From a virus, in IMG/VR virus record IMGVR_UViG_3300030105_000149, positions 1-29,636 of that record: a DNA stretch of 29,636 nucleotides; one strand, given 5' to 3'. The position numbers were made by a program, and so were the translations under genes. Shown here one piece after another: positions 23,392 to 29,636 of this stretch. The notes under the pieces are model-generated. The model saw only the letters and a program-made list of their open reading frames with translations. It ran no database searches and was not told the origin of the DNA. Each line of letters opens with the position of its first letter. Within the stretch, counting starts at the first letter, position 1.

Positions 23392-23430
23392 TTTAATTAA
23401 AAAAGACCTGCAAAAACAGGCACAATAAAA

Positions 23431-23748
23431 ATGGAAGTAAAAGGAAAATTAGTAAAGAAGTTAGCTGTTGAATCAGGAGTTAGCAAATCAGGAAAAGAAT
23501 GGAGGAAACAATCTATCTTAATTGATACAGGAGGAGAATTTAATAATGAAGTAGCAGTAAGTGCATTTGGTGATGAAAAGCTAAAACAAATGGATAAATT
23601 AGAAGTCGGTATGGAAGTGAAAATCTTATGTAATGTTTATTCAAGAGAATATAACGGTAGATACTTTCATAATATAGATGGTTACCACTTTGCAATTATG
23701 GGGAGTGAAGCACCTGCCCCTGTTCAGTCTGATGATTTGCCTTTTTAA
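23431..23748 (+). CDS. DUF3127 OB-fold protein, SSB-like
   Basis: This 105-aa protein matches DUF3127, a Bacteroidota family: it starts MEVKGKLVKK, then SKSGKEWRKQSILIDT, a strand with VSAFGDEKLKQM, and VYSREYNGRYFHNIDGYHF. The length fits an OB fold. The last residues DDLPF copy the C-terminal tip by which bacterial SSB recruits partner enzymes. It therefore probably binds single-stranded DNA during replication and recombination. It follows the recombination-associated gene by 39 bases and nearly touches the DnaA-like gene. Confidence 0.8.
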   Translation: MEVKGKLVKKLAVESGVSKSGKEWRKQSILIDTGGEFNNEVAVSAFGDEKLKQMDKLEVGMEVKILCNVYSREYNGRYFHNIDGYHFAIMGSEAPAPVQSDDLPF

Positions 23749-23749
23749 G

Positions 23750-24265
23750 ATGACACAAGAAGATAACTTTAAAAACTTATGCAACCTGACAACATCTTTG
23801 TTGGGCTTGCGTAAGGGTTCTCTAGGCTACAAAAGTAGAAAACAAGAGCTTCAGGTAGCTAGAACTATTGCAAGTGTGATAGCTAGAATAGAATATGAAA
23901 TACCACACTCAACTATTGCTAAGGTAATAAATAGAGATAGAACTTTAATCTATCACTATGAAAAGAATCATAAGCATAATTATTCAACCTTTCCTAAATA
24001 TAGAGATACATTTAATAAAGTCTTTAATGCTTTTCAATCTATAGAAGATTCTAAAAAATCCTTCTTTGATTTGCAACAGCTTAATGATTACTTAAGAAAG
24101 AATGATGTTGTTAATAGTGCAAAGCACCAAGTATCAATAAGAATTAAATCAGGTGAAGTAGGTACTGACATTAAAGTTTCTTATAGGAACTTCTATAATC
24201 AATTAGAAAATGTTAAGTTAGCCCTCCAAAACTTCAAATATGAAATTGAGATAATTACCTTATGA
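23750..24265 (+). CDS. DnaA domain IV-like DNA-binding protein
   Basis: In this 171-aa protein, residues about 27-75 resemble the C-terminal DNA-binding domain of DnaA: YKSRKQELQVARTIASVIAR, then a helix-turn-helix and INRDRTLIYHYEKNH, where DnaA has the RDHSTVLHA signature. The ATPase domain is absent, and the remaining 95 residues are unrecognised. It might bind DnaA-box-like sites in the phage origin or interfere with host initiation. The ATG at 23750, one base after the SSB-like stop, is preferred to an upstream in-frame ATG at 23678 inside that gene. Confidence 0.7.
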   Translation: MTQEDNFKNLCNLTTSLLGLRKGSLGYKSRKQELQVARTIASVIARIEYEIPHSTIAKVINRDRTLIYHYEKNHKHNYSTFPKYRDTFNKVFNAFQSIEDSKKSFFDLQQLNDYLRKNDVVNSAKHQVSIRIKSGEVGTDIKVSYRNFYNQLENVKLALQNFKYEIEIITL

Positions 24266-24870
24266 AAGAAAAGCCTAACTACTATGCTATAATTCCTGCT
24301 GAAGTCAGATACAGTAAAGCCTTAATACCAAATGCTAAATTACTTTATGCAGAGATAACAGCTTTGTGTAATATGAATGGTAAATGCACGGCTTCTACTG
24401 AATACTTTTGCAGACTGTATGAAGTTAGTAGGGTTTCAGTTCAGAAGTGGTTAAAGAATTTAGAAGACAATAATCATATTAAGCGTGTTAATATATATAA
24501 ACAGGGTAGTAAAGAAATATTAACAAGGGTAATAACTTTGGTTAACACCCCTAGTAAAGAAAAGTTAATAGATAATACTAATATAAATATAACTAATACT
24601 AATCTTACAGATAGTAATAAAAAGGCTCTCTTTAAAAAACCTAGTTTAGTTGAAGTTAAAAATTATTGTATCTTACGCAAAAATAATATAGAAGCAGAAT
24701 CATTTATAGACTTCTATGAAAGCAAAGATTGGTTAATAGGTAAAAATAAAATGAAGGATTGGAAAGCCTGTGTTAGGACTTGGGAAAGTAGAGAAAAGAA
24801 GAAACCAAAAACAATGTCAAAAATAGATATGCAATTAAATGAATACTTAAAAGGAAAAGAATACTTATGA
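24262..24870 (+). CDS. Winged-helix replication initiator-like protein
   Basis: In this 202-aa protein, residues about 15-85 form a winged helix (NAKLLYAEITALCN, FCRLYEVSRVSVQKWLKNLEDN, HIKRVNIYK) like those of phage replication initiators. The C-terminal part has SFIDFYESKDWLIGKNKMKDWKACVRTWE, typical of phage O/DnaD-like initiators and of the domain that loads the helicase. The middle is a low-complexity Asn/Thr linker. It should bind the origin and recruit the host helicase. It overlaps both neighbours by four bases. Confidence 0.75.
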   Translation: MKEKPNYYAIIPAEVRYSKALIPNAKLLYAEITALCNMNGKCTASTEYFCRLYEVSRVSVQKWLKNLEDNNHIKRVNIYKQGSKEILTRVITLVNTPSKEKLIDNTNINITNTNLTDSNKKALFKKPSLVEVKNYCILRKNNIEAESFIDFYESKDWLIGKNKMKDWKACVRTWESREKKKPKTMSKIDMQLNEYLKGKEYL

Positions 24871-25238
24871 AATTATTAAAAAATGAAAACCTAAAAGAAC
24901 TTACTGAAAAAGTTTATGATTTACTTACTACAACCAAAATAGAAATAGGACATAATACAGATGGTAAAACCTTAGCAAGTCTAAGTAATATATTTGCAGC
25001 AGACTTAATAAAGGAAAAGCGTTTCGGTAATATGACTTGGAATCAAGTATTAGATGCCTTTCATATTGGCGTAAGATTCGGAAAGGATGAACCATTCTTA
25101 AACATCAGAACATTTTATAAATGGGTTTGGGCACATAAAAAAAATAATATAGATCCTGCAACTTATGAAGTACATACTTTGTATAAAGATCCAAAAGAAG
25201 TACCATATTATCAACCACCAATAAAACTATTAAAATGA
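24867..25238 (+). CDS. Replication-linked hypothetical protein, 123 aa
   Basis: This protein is helical in its first half and has the conserved-looking core FGNMTWNQVLDAFHIGVRFG followed by NIRTFYKWVWAHKK. I do not know the family, although similar proteins occur beside phage initiators in Bacteroidota. ATGA overlaps on both sides put it in the replication operon, so a helicase-loading or origin-linked job is conceivable but not shown. Confidence 0.6.
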   Translation: MKLLKNENLKELTEKVYDLLTTTKIEIGHNTDGKTLASLSNIFAADLIKEKRFGNMTWNQVLDAFHIGVRFGKDEPFLNIRTFYKWVWAHKKNNIDPATYEVHTLYKDPKEVPYYQPPIKLLK

Positions 25239-25369
25239 AAAAAGAAAAATTGTACGACCCTGAAAAGACAGGAAGTTTTATAATGATGTTCGGATTTAAG
25301 CAACCATCAGTTTACCGACCTAATAAGTGGGTATCAATTAGAAAGACTAAATTAACCAAAACTAAATAA
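25235..25369 (+). CDS. Small basic protein, 44 aa
   Basis: This frame opens with an ATGA overlap and ends one base before the next ATG. The product MKKEKLYDPEKTGSFIMMFG... is basic toward the end and has no known motif. The close fit between genes supports translation. Confidence 0.45.
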   Translation: MKKEKLYDPEKTGSFIMMFGFKQPSVYRPNKWVSIRKTKLTKTK

Positions 25370-25370
25370 A

Positions 25371-25526
25371 ATGAAAACAGAATTATCAAACATTAAAGAA
25401 GTAGACAAAGTAATAGAAGAAATATTAGAGCAAGAAGAAATTCAGTACACTTGCTGCAATAATGAAATAACAGATGATATCAAAGATGTAGGGCTTTGTC
25501 CTACTTGCTTAGAACATTTAGGATGA
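25371..25526 (+). CDS. Small zinc-ribbon-like protein, 51 aa
   Basis: This protein has an acidic helix (VDKVIEEILEQEE), then Cys28-Cys29 and a Cys43-Pro-Thr-Cys46 knuckle close to the C-terminus, so it may hold one zinc ion. It begins one base after the preceding stop and overlaps the following gene by four bases. The function is unknown. Confidence 0.55.
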   Translation: MKTELSNIKEVDKVIEEILEQEEIQYTCCNNEITDDIKDVGLCPTCLEHLG

Positions 25527-25828
25527 AAACAAAAGACAAAGTAAAGTATTGGTTAGATAGATATCCTAGTTTAAAAGATAATGACAATAGATTATGCTCT
25601 AATATTTGGTCATCAGAAATGGCAGAATTAGATTATGGGGATATAGTTATTCCTGCATTTGAATTTCTAAGACTATATTCTAATAATAAATTAACATCAG
25701 CACCAAGCATAAAACGAGCTAGGGCAAAACTTCAGGAAGAAGAACCTAAATACAGAGGGGAGAAATATAACCTAAGGAAAGGAATATTGCAAGACAAATG
25801 GAGAAAAGACTTAGGATATGAAAATTAG
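25523..25828 (+). CDS. Conserved phage protein, 101 aa, function unknown
   Basis: The ATG at 25523 (ATGA overlap) is chosen over a frame opening at 25496. The protein reads MKTKDKVKYWLDRYPSLKDND..., with an end SIKRARAKLQEEEPKYRGEKY that I recognise from many phages of Gram-positive bacteria and Bacteroidota, where it stays unassigned. It is helical and highly charged. It precedes the methyltransferase with an eleven-base overlap. Confidence 0.6.
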   Translation: MKTKDKVKYWLDRYPSLKDNDNRLCSNIWSSEMAELDYGDIVIPAFEFLRLYSNNKLTSAPSIKRARAKLQEEEPKYRGEKYNLRKGILQDKWRKDLGYEN

Positions 25829-26447
25829 TAACGAATGCAATATGAAGTTAATGTCAAGGTATGAAGACAATCATTTTGACTTAGCAATAGTAGACCCTCC
25901 TTATGGTATTGACTTAGCTAATATGAATATGGGTGCAGGAACGGGAAAAAAACACACAAAGATTGAGAATAGAAAGTGGAAGTCAAAAGATTGGGATAAA
26001 GAAACACCAACACAAGAATACTTTAATGAATTAAAAAGAGTTTCAAAAAACCAAATTATTTGGGGTGGCAATTACTTTGAGCTTGGTGTTTGTTATGGTT
26101 TTTGCATTTGGAATAAAGAAAGTCCTGAAGGTATGAGTTTTTCGGATTGCGAATTTGCTTGGCACTCATTTAAGAAAGTAGCTAAGATGTTTAGTTATTC
26201 TACATATAAAGGTAAAGGAGAAAAGATACATCCAACACAAAAGCCTGTTAAGCTTTATGAATGGCTTATAATGAATTATGCAAAAGAGGGAGATAAGATT
26301 TTAGATACTCACTTAGGCTCAGGCTCTATTGCTATTGCTTGTCATAATCTTAAATTTGATTTAACAGCTTGCGAATTAGATAAGGAATATTTTGATTCAG
26401 CAATGAAAAGAATAAAAATACACCAACAACAAATACAAATGTTTTAA
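25818..26447 (+). CDS. DNA N6-adenine/N4-cytosine methyltransferase, second locus
   Basis: This 209-aa protein of the N6_N4_Mtase family has an intact catalytic DPPY at residues 26-29, HPTQKP at 138-143 and the SAM-binding ILDTHLGSGS at 161-170. The order matches the enzyme at 207-935, but the rest of the sequence differs, so this is a separate enzyme with its own specificity. It probably protects phage DNA from host restriction or marks it for another process. It sits in the early operon and ends with a one-base overlap on the NinG-like gene. Confidence 0.9.
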   Translation: MKISNECNMKLMSRYEDNHFDLAIVDPPYGIDLANMNMGAGTGKKHTKIENRKWKSKDWDKETPTQEYFNELKRVSKNQIIWGGNYFELGVCYGFCIWNKESPEGMSFSDCEFAWHSFKKVAKMFSYSTYKGKGEKIHPTQKPVKLYEWLIMNYAKEGDKILDTHLGSGSIAIACHNLKFDLTACELDKEYFDSAMKRIKIHQQQIQMF

Positions 26448-26857
26448 TGAAAAAGACAGTAAGTAAATTAAAAAAAGAACTAGATAAGTGGTTCAGTCTT
26501 TATATAAGACTCAGGGAAGCTAACGAATACGGAATGATTCAATGCTTCACTTGTGGAATAGTCAGAGGGTATAAGGACGGAATGCAGAACGGTCATTTTC
26601 AAAGTAGGAAACATTTATCAACACGCTTTGATGAGGAAAATTGCCAAGTACAATGTGTAAAATGTAACGTCTATTCTTGGGGGGAACAATATAAATTTAG
26701 CCTAGCGTTAGACAAAAAATATGGAGAAGGAAAATCTGAAGAATTACAGGTTTTAGCTCGTACAACTTTAAAGATTTCGAGAGTAGAATATGAAGAAAAG
26801 ATAAGTTATTACAAATCACTTGTTAAAAACTTAAAAGAAGAAAAAGAAATTGAGTAA
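26447..26857 (+). CDS. ninG: NinG/Rap-like recombination nuclease
   Basis: This 136-aa protein matches the lambda NinG (Rap) family of Holliday-junction nucleases. A basic helical start is followed by IQCFTCG (Cys33, Cys36), GMQNGHFQSR with His50, HLSTRFDEENCQVQC and VKCN (Cys70, Cys73), a zinc-bound fold related to HNH enzymes. The C-terminus is a charged helix. It would cut branched DNA during recombination-dependent replication or packaging. Together with the NinB-like gene it forms a lambda-type recombination set, though the two genes lie far apart. Confidence 0.8.
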   Translation: MKKTVSKLKKELDKWFSLYIRLREANEYGMIQCFTCGIVRGYKDGMQNGHFQSRKHLSTRFDEENCQVQCVKCNVYSWGEQYKFSLALDKKYGEGKSEELQVLARTTLKISRVEYEEKISYYKSLVKNLKEEKEIE

Positions 26858-26874
26858 CATTTTTCATATCTTTG
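26850..26874 (+). promoter_or_regulatory. Host-type promoter close to a start codon
   Basis: TATCTTTG at 26867-26874 fits TAnnTTTG, with a TTG at 26850-26852 only 14 bases before it, a short spacing. The ATG of the next gene begins at 26879, where transcription would start, so the mRNA may be leaderless. Confidence 0.5.
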
Positions 26875-26878
26875 GCGT

Positions 26879-27235
26879 ATGACAGAACCAATTTATTCAA
26901 GTGCTGAACACAGAGCAATAATAGAAGCTTACTTAGAAATGTGTATGGAGTTTGCAAAAGAGCTGTCAACTAAAAGCAGGTACGAAGGATATTTAGAAGT
27001 TGTAGATGTAGTTTTGGAATACCATAACGGATATGGAACAGGATTAAAAGAGAATAACTATTGGGACTGGGTAATGATAATACCTATCAATGTTTCAGTA
27101 GCAACAAATGGATTCTTTGCAGGAATAGAAACTAAAGGAAATAGAGCAGTTATAAGGTCGTATAAACTAATACTAGAAGAAGTAGTACAGCAGGTTGCAG
27201 ACAAGATTGATAAAATGGAAGTTATAAATGACTGA
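26879..27235 (+). CDS. Hypothetical protein, 118 aa
   Basis: This protein has a helical start (EHRAIIEAYLEMCMEFAKEL), a beta-rich middle (YLEVVDVVLEYHNGYGTG, WVMIIPINVSVATNGFF) and a C-terminal helix. No family is known to me. It is the first gene of the transcript with the sigma-like gene and overlaps that gene by eight bases, so it may act with it. Confidence 0.6.
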   Translation: MTEPIYSSAEHRAIIEAYLEMCMEFAKELSTKSRYEGYLEVVDVVLEYHNGYGTGLKENNYWDWVMIIPINVSVATNGFFAGIETKGNRAVIRSYKLILEEVVQQVADKIDKMEVIND

Positions 27236-27797
27236 GGTATATTTAGAAATATCAAAGCTATCAGATAAGTTTAGGACTATGGCTTATGGTTTAACCTCTG
27301 ATGAGAATGAAGTTAATGAAGCAGTTCAGGAACTTATGATTTATCTACTTCAGATGAATCCTATAACTTTGAAAGCTATTTACGATAATGACGGAATAGA
27401 TGGGGTAACAAGATACGGAGCAGTAGCATTAAGGCGAGCATTAACAAGTCCTAGAAGTAATTACTATTATAAGTACAGAAAGTATTATACACATATTGAT
27501 AGCCTTACAAGCTCAATTACATATGATGTTGTAGATTCAGGCGAGATAATACCTTCTAAGCACCTTTACAACCTCCCTAATGAAGTAGTAGACAGTTACC
27601 AATGGACTAGCCTTGAAAAGATAGACGAAGCCTTAGAAAGCTTTACTTGGTATGATAGAAAAATATTTGAATTATACTATTATGAAGAAGGAAATACTTT
27701 AGATAGTTTAGCAGCAAAGACAGGAATAAGTAGAAACAGTTTATTCACTACAATAGACAAAGTAAGGGTACAGCTAAAAAATATGCTAAATGAATAA
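27228..27797 (+). CDS. Sigma-factor-like transcription regulator
   Basis: In this 189-aa protein, residues about 130-185 read as sigma region 4: LEKIDEALESFTWYDRKIFELYYYEEGNTLDSLAAKTGISRNSLF, ending in a recognition helix and DKVRVQLK. The N-terminal part (EVNEAVQELMIYLLQM, about 28-43) recalls sigma region 2 'D-x-x-Q-E' helices. It could redirect host RNA polymerase to phage promoters, and the repeated TTCTATTATATA element before late genes is the obvious candidate target. It shares a transcript with a cysteine-rich protein. The family resemblance is good; the regulatory role is inferred. Confidence 0.6.
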   Translation: MTEVYLEISKLSDKFRTMAYGLTSDENEVNEAVQELMIYLLQMNPITLKAIYDNDGIDGVTRYGAVALRRALTSPRSNYYYKYRKYYTHIDSLTSSITYDVVDSGEIIPSKHLYNLPNEVVDSYQWTSLEKIDEALESFTWYDRKIFELYYYEEGNTLDSLAAKTGISRNSLFTTIDKVRVQLKNMLNE

Positions 27798-28194
27798 GTT
27801 CTTTGTACCTCAGAAAGTTTATGAAGATAGGATAGCTATTTGTAAGGGTTGTGTTTACTATTCAAGTCTATTAGGAAATTGTAAAATTTGCACCTGCTTT
27901 ATGAAAGTGAAAGCACGAATAGCACCTATGGCTTGTCCTCAGAAATATTGGGATAAAACAACAGAGGTAGAAGTTAGAACAGATATACCTGAAGAAATAA
28001 TAGCAGAGATAATTGCTTTGTGGCCTGACTTAAAAACAGGAAGAGCTAAAGACCAAACGGCAAAAAAATCTATGATTGAGATATACAACGTATTGCATAA
28101 CACGAACTACTCAACAGGAACAAATTGCGGCTCTTGTATAGCAGCTTGCTTTGATGGAATAAAAAAGATATACAAAGAATACTCTAAGGACTAA
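27790..28194 (+). CDS. Cysteine-rich zinc-binding protein
   Basis: In this 134-aa protein, cysteines at 18, 21, 31, 34, 36 and 49 in the N-terminal third (AICKGCVYYSS, NCKICTCFMKVKAR, MACPQKYW) form a zinc-ribbon-like cluster often found in Bacteroidota phages without known function. The C-terminal part has HNTNYSTGTNCGSCIAAC, with three more cysteines, then a basic helix. It overlaps the sigma-like gene by eight bases and ends the early transcript, followed by a hairpin region. A role in transcription with its neighbour is possible. Confidence 0.65.
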   Translation: MNKFFVPQKVYEDRIAICKGCVYYSSLLGNCKICTCFMKVKARIAPMACPQKYWDKTTEVEVRTDIPEEIIAEIIALWPDLKTGRAKDQTAKKSMIEIYNVLHNTNYSTGTNCGSCIAACFDGIKKIYKEYSKD

Positions 28195-28321
28195 TAATAA
28201 TAAATATAGGGTAAGACCTACAAAAGCGTTTATTTCACCTAGAGTAGTAGAGGGGGGGTGTGGTTACCTCCCCAATACAATAAACTAAAACAATAGATAT
28301 GAATAAAAACATAGTAGTAAT
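28195..28321. other. Non-coding G-rich gap with hairpin
   Basis: This 127-base gap holds the G7 hairpin at 28252-28273, the stretch GGGTAAGACCT near 28209 and only an 11-codon frame from 28300. A packaging or replication signal, or an attenuated terminator, are candidates; I see no repeats that would mark an origin. Confidence 0.4.
28252..28273 (+). other. G-rich hairpin
   Basis: Seven G and a T at 28252-28259 pair with ACCTCCCC at 28266-28273 (eight pairs, one G-U) around GTGGTT. No T run follows, so termination would need another factor. It is the strongest G/C block in an AT-rich genome. Confidence 0.6.
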
Positions 28322-28501
28322 ATGGCCGAACTAGAAAGAACGTACAAGACAATTAAAAGTATATTGAAACATCACATTAAGAATAATGTAAAATCCTTAT
28401 GGACTTGGAAGGACGATAATTTTACCTGCATCTATGAGAATTATTCAGGGGATGACAGAATATATACAAGTAACCAACTTTTAAAACTAATAACAAAATG
28501 A
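28322..28501 (+). CDS. Hypothetical protein, 59 aa
   Basis: This small soluble protein begins MAELERTYKTIKSILKHHIK and has LWTWKDDNFTCIYENYSG in the centre. It overlaps the following gene by four bases (ATGA). No motif is known to me. The junction and codon use support it being real. Confidence 0.55.
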   Translation: MAELERTYKTIKSILKHHIKNNVKSLWTWKDDNFTCIYENYSGDDRIYTSNQLLKLITK

Positions 28502-28677
28502 TAATATTTACAGTACTTGGAATCATAACAGCAATTACATTTTTCCTAATTTGCCTTATGGCTATCTTAGAAGCAAAATCAAAAAGAATAAAGAAAGAAA
28601 AAATACTTTGGAATATGGATAAAGTAGAAACTAGAACAGGAGGACTAGAAAACGATAGGCTAAATGAAAGACAATAG
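28498..28677 (+). CDS. Single-span membrane protein, 59 aa
   Basis: Residues 1-25 form one hydrophobic span (MIIFTVLGIITAITFFLICL), followed by a basic, polar tail ending LNERQ. The type suggests an N-anchored inner membrane protein with the tail in the cytoplasm. It overlaps the DUF3310 gene by 14 bases out of frame. Its last codons recur at positions 1-17, as expected for a circular genome. Confidence 0.55.
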   Translation: MIIFTVLGIITAITFFLICLMAILEAKSKRIKKEKILWNMDKVETRTGGLENDRLNERQ

Positions 28678-28870
28678 AATACCTAGCTACTACATAGGTA
28701 CTAATGGATATGAAGCTAGAAAAGTTGTAGACGGCTTTGAATTATCTTACAATGTCGGGACGGCTGTTACTTACTTACTCAGAGCAGAAAGGAAACATAA
28801 GAGTCCTATTGAGTGCATACAGAAAGCAATCAATCATTTAGAGTTTGAACTTGATAAACTAAAGAAATGA
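28664..28870 (+). CDS. DUF3310-like small protein, right copy
   Basis: This gene encodes the same 68-aa protein as 4-210. The only base differences are G for C at 28759 (silent) and A for G in the last Lys codon, which also changes the next gene's start from GTG to ATG. The near identity contrasts with the strongly diverged gene just downstream. Confidence 0.7.
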   Translation: MKDNRIPSYYIGTNGYEARKVVDGFELSYNVGTAVTYLLRAERKHKSPIECIQKAINHLEFELDKLKK

Positions 28871-29613
28871 CAGACTTACGTCTTGGTGATTGCTTAGAAG
28901 TTATGAAGACTATTCCTGATGGAAGTATTGACGCTATTGTAACAGATCCACCATATGGAACAACAGCCTGTAAGTGGGATTCTGTAATTGATTTTGATTT
29001 AATGTGGGAACAACTCAATAGAATAATAAAACCTAATGGAGCAATAGTTTTATTTGGAAGTGAGCCTTTTAGTAGTGCTTTAAGAATTAGTAATATTAAA
29101 AACTATAAATATGACTGGAAATGGCAAAAAACAAAGCCAACTAATATGTTGAATGCTTCAATACAACCAATGAGAGATAGTGAAGATATTATGATTTTTT
29201 ACAAGAAACAATGTTTGTACAATCCACAAAAAAGTATAAATCCTAAAGGTGCAGAAAAAAGAGGGTTAAGTCCTTATAATAATTCAAATAGTGGAAAACA
29301 TACAGCAGGTGTTTCAAAAGTAAAAACAAGTAAGCATTATGAAGCCGATAAGTTACAACCAAGAACTATTATAAAATTTAAAAAAGACTATAAAGTTATT
29401 CACCCAACACAAAAACCTGTATTATTGATGGAATATCTTATAAAAACTTACACAAACGAAAATGAAACTGTATTGGATTTTACAATGGGTAGTGGAAGTA
29501 CTGGAGTGGCTGCAAAGAATCTTAACAGAAACTTTATAGGTATCGAGCAAGACGAAAACTATTTTAAGATTGCAGAACAAAGAATAAAAGAAACCGAATA
29601 TAAATTATTTTAA
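28867..29613 (+). CDS. DNA N6-adenine/N4-cytosine methyltransferase, allele B
   Basis: This 248-aa enzyme of the same family as 207-935 has a standard DPPY at residues 27-30, HPTQKP at 179-184 and LDFTMGSGS near 203-211. The first 84 and last 70 residues are close to allele A. The central part, from WKWQKTKPTNML through ADKLQPRTIIKF, is unrelated to it and probably recognises another DNA target. Bases in the shared 5' part differ mostly at silent sites. All catalytic motifs are intact, so this allele should be active. Confidence 0.9.
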   Translation: MTDLRLGDCLEVMKTIPDGSIDAIVTDPPYGTTACKWDSVIDFDLMWEQLNRIIKPNGAIVLFGSEPFSSALRISNIKNYKYDWKWQKTKPTNMLNASIQPMRDSEDIMIFYKKQCLYNPQKSINPKGAEKRGLSPYNNSNSGKHTAGVSKVKTSKHYEADKLQPRTIIKFKKDYKVIHPTQKPVLLMEYLIKTYTNENETVLDFTMGSGSTGVAAKNLNRNFIGIEQDENYFKIAEQRIKETEYKLF

Positions 29614-29614
29614 T

Positions 29615-29636
29615 ATGACACTATATACTTGCGAAT
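29615..29636 (+). CDS. Start of the zinc-ribbon-like gene (cut by window end)
   Basis: These 22 bases begin with ATG and are identical to the first bases of the gene at 937-1188 (MTLYTCE). This shows that allele B is followed by the same gene as allele A, which supports closure into a circle. Confidence 0.6.

Larger units (their letters stand above)
28661..29636. repeat. Right copy of the terminal overlap (allele B)
   Basis: This is the counterpart of 1-958. Exact identity covers 28661-28758 and 29549-29636. The inner part carries a different methyltransferase allele. If the genome is circular, the true length is 28660 bases and one of the two copies should be removed. Both arrangements keep the DUF3310, methyltransferase and zinc-ribbon order. 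Confidence 0.85.

Noticed and set aside
23404-23424. A short CCTG/CAGG hairpin before the SSB-like gene
   Set aside because: Only four pairs; too weak to call a regulatory structure.
28252-28273. The G-rich hairpin as an intrinsic terminator
   Set aside because: No T run follows the stem on the plus strand, so I list it as a hairpin only.
1-29636. Integrase, repressor, CRISPR array, tRNA genes or reverse transcriptase (diversity-generating element)
   Set aside because: None of the motifs or repeat structures was seen. The variable methyltransferase centre therefore cannot be credited to a diversity-generating retroelement within this window.

Overview
The window reads as a complete, or nearly complete, double-stranded DNA tailed-phage genome whose ends overlap. 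Positions 1-958 and 28661-29636 are two versions of the same segment, so the unit genome is about 28.66 kb and the contig runs a little past one full turn. Every gene I accept lies on the + strand, most are packed with 1-14 nt overlaps (ATGA or TAATG junctions), and the base composition is AT-rich. Several features point to a phage of Bacteroidota, probably Flavobacteriia: no Shine-Dalgarno sequences before the genes, host-type promoters with a TAnnTTTG element, and a DUF3127 protein in place of an ordinary SSB. I see no integrase, excisionase or CI-type repressor, so nothing supports a lysogenic lifestyle.

Layout. (1) 1-2650: a modification module with a DUF3310 protein, an N6A/N4C DNA methyltransferase, a small zinc-ribbon protein, a C5-cytosine methyltransferase and a NinB-like recombination protein. 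(2) 2666-13361: small and large terminase, then the tail genes. These are a tail assembly chaperone pair joined by a probable -1 frameshift on a run of nine T, tail-completion-like proteins, two large baseplate or adhesion proteins, a fibre and a tape measure of only 533 aa. (3) 13408-20040: the head genes, namely an XkdF-like protease carrying a long coiled coil, an acidic scaffold candidate, an HK97-like major capsid protein, a putative tube or decoration protein, a portal with a large extra C-terminal domain, and a head-tail connector. (4) 20041-21715: a lysis region with two holin-like membrane proteins around a DUF5675 protein, followed by a calcineurin-like phosphoesterase. (5) 21716-28194: the early region. 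It opens with a host-type promoter and holds many small unknowns, a recombination-associated protein, the DUF3127 SSB-like protein, a DnaA domain IV-like protein, a winged-helix replication initiator, another DNA methyltransferase, a NinG-like nuclease, a sigma-factor-like protein and a cysteine-rich protein. (6) 28195-28677: a G-rich hairpin region and two small genes leading back to the start.

How it may work together. The early region carries no polymerase, primase or replicative helicase, so replication probably depends on host enzymes recruited by the DnaA-like and winged-helix proteins, with recombination functions added. Five exact copies of TTCTATTATATA stand directly before terminase, the tail chaperone, the protease, the scaffold candidate and a structural gene, and I found none in the early region. 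I infer a phage-specific late control element, perhaps read by the sigma-like protein at 27228-27797. The most notable items are this repeated element, the frameshift, the two alternative methyltransferase alleles with swapped central regions at the contig ends, and the enlarged portal.
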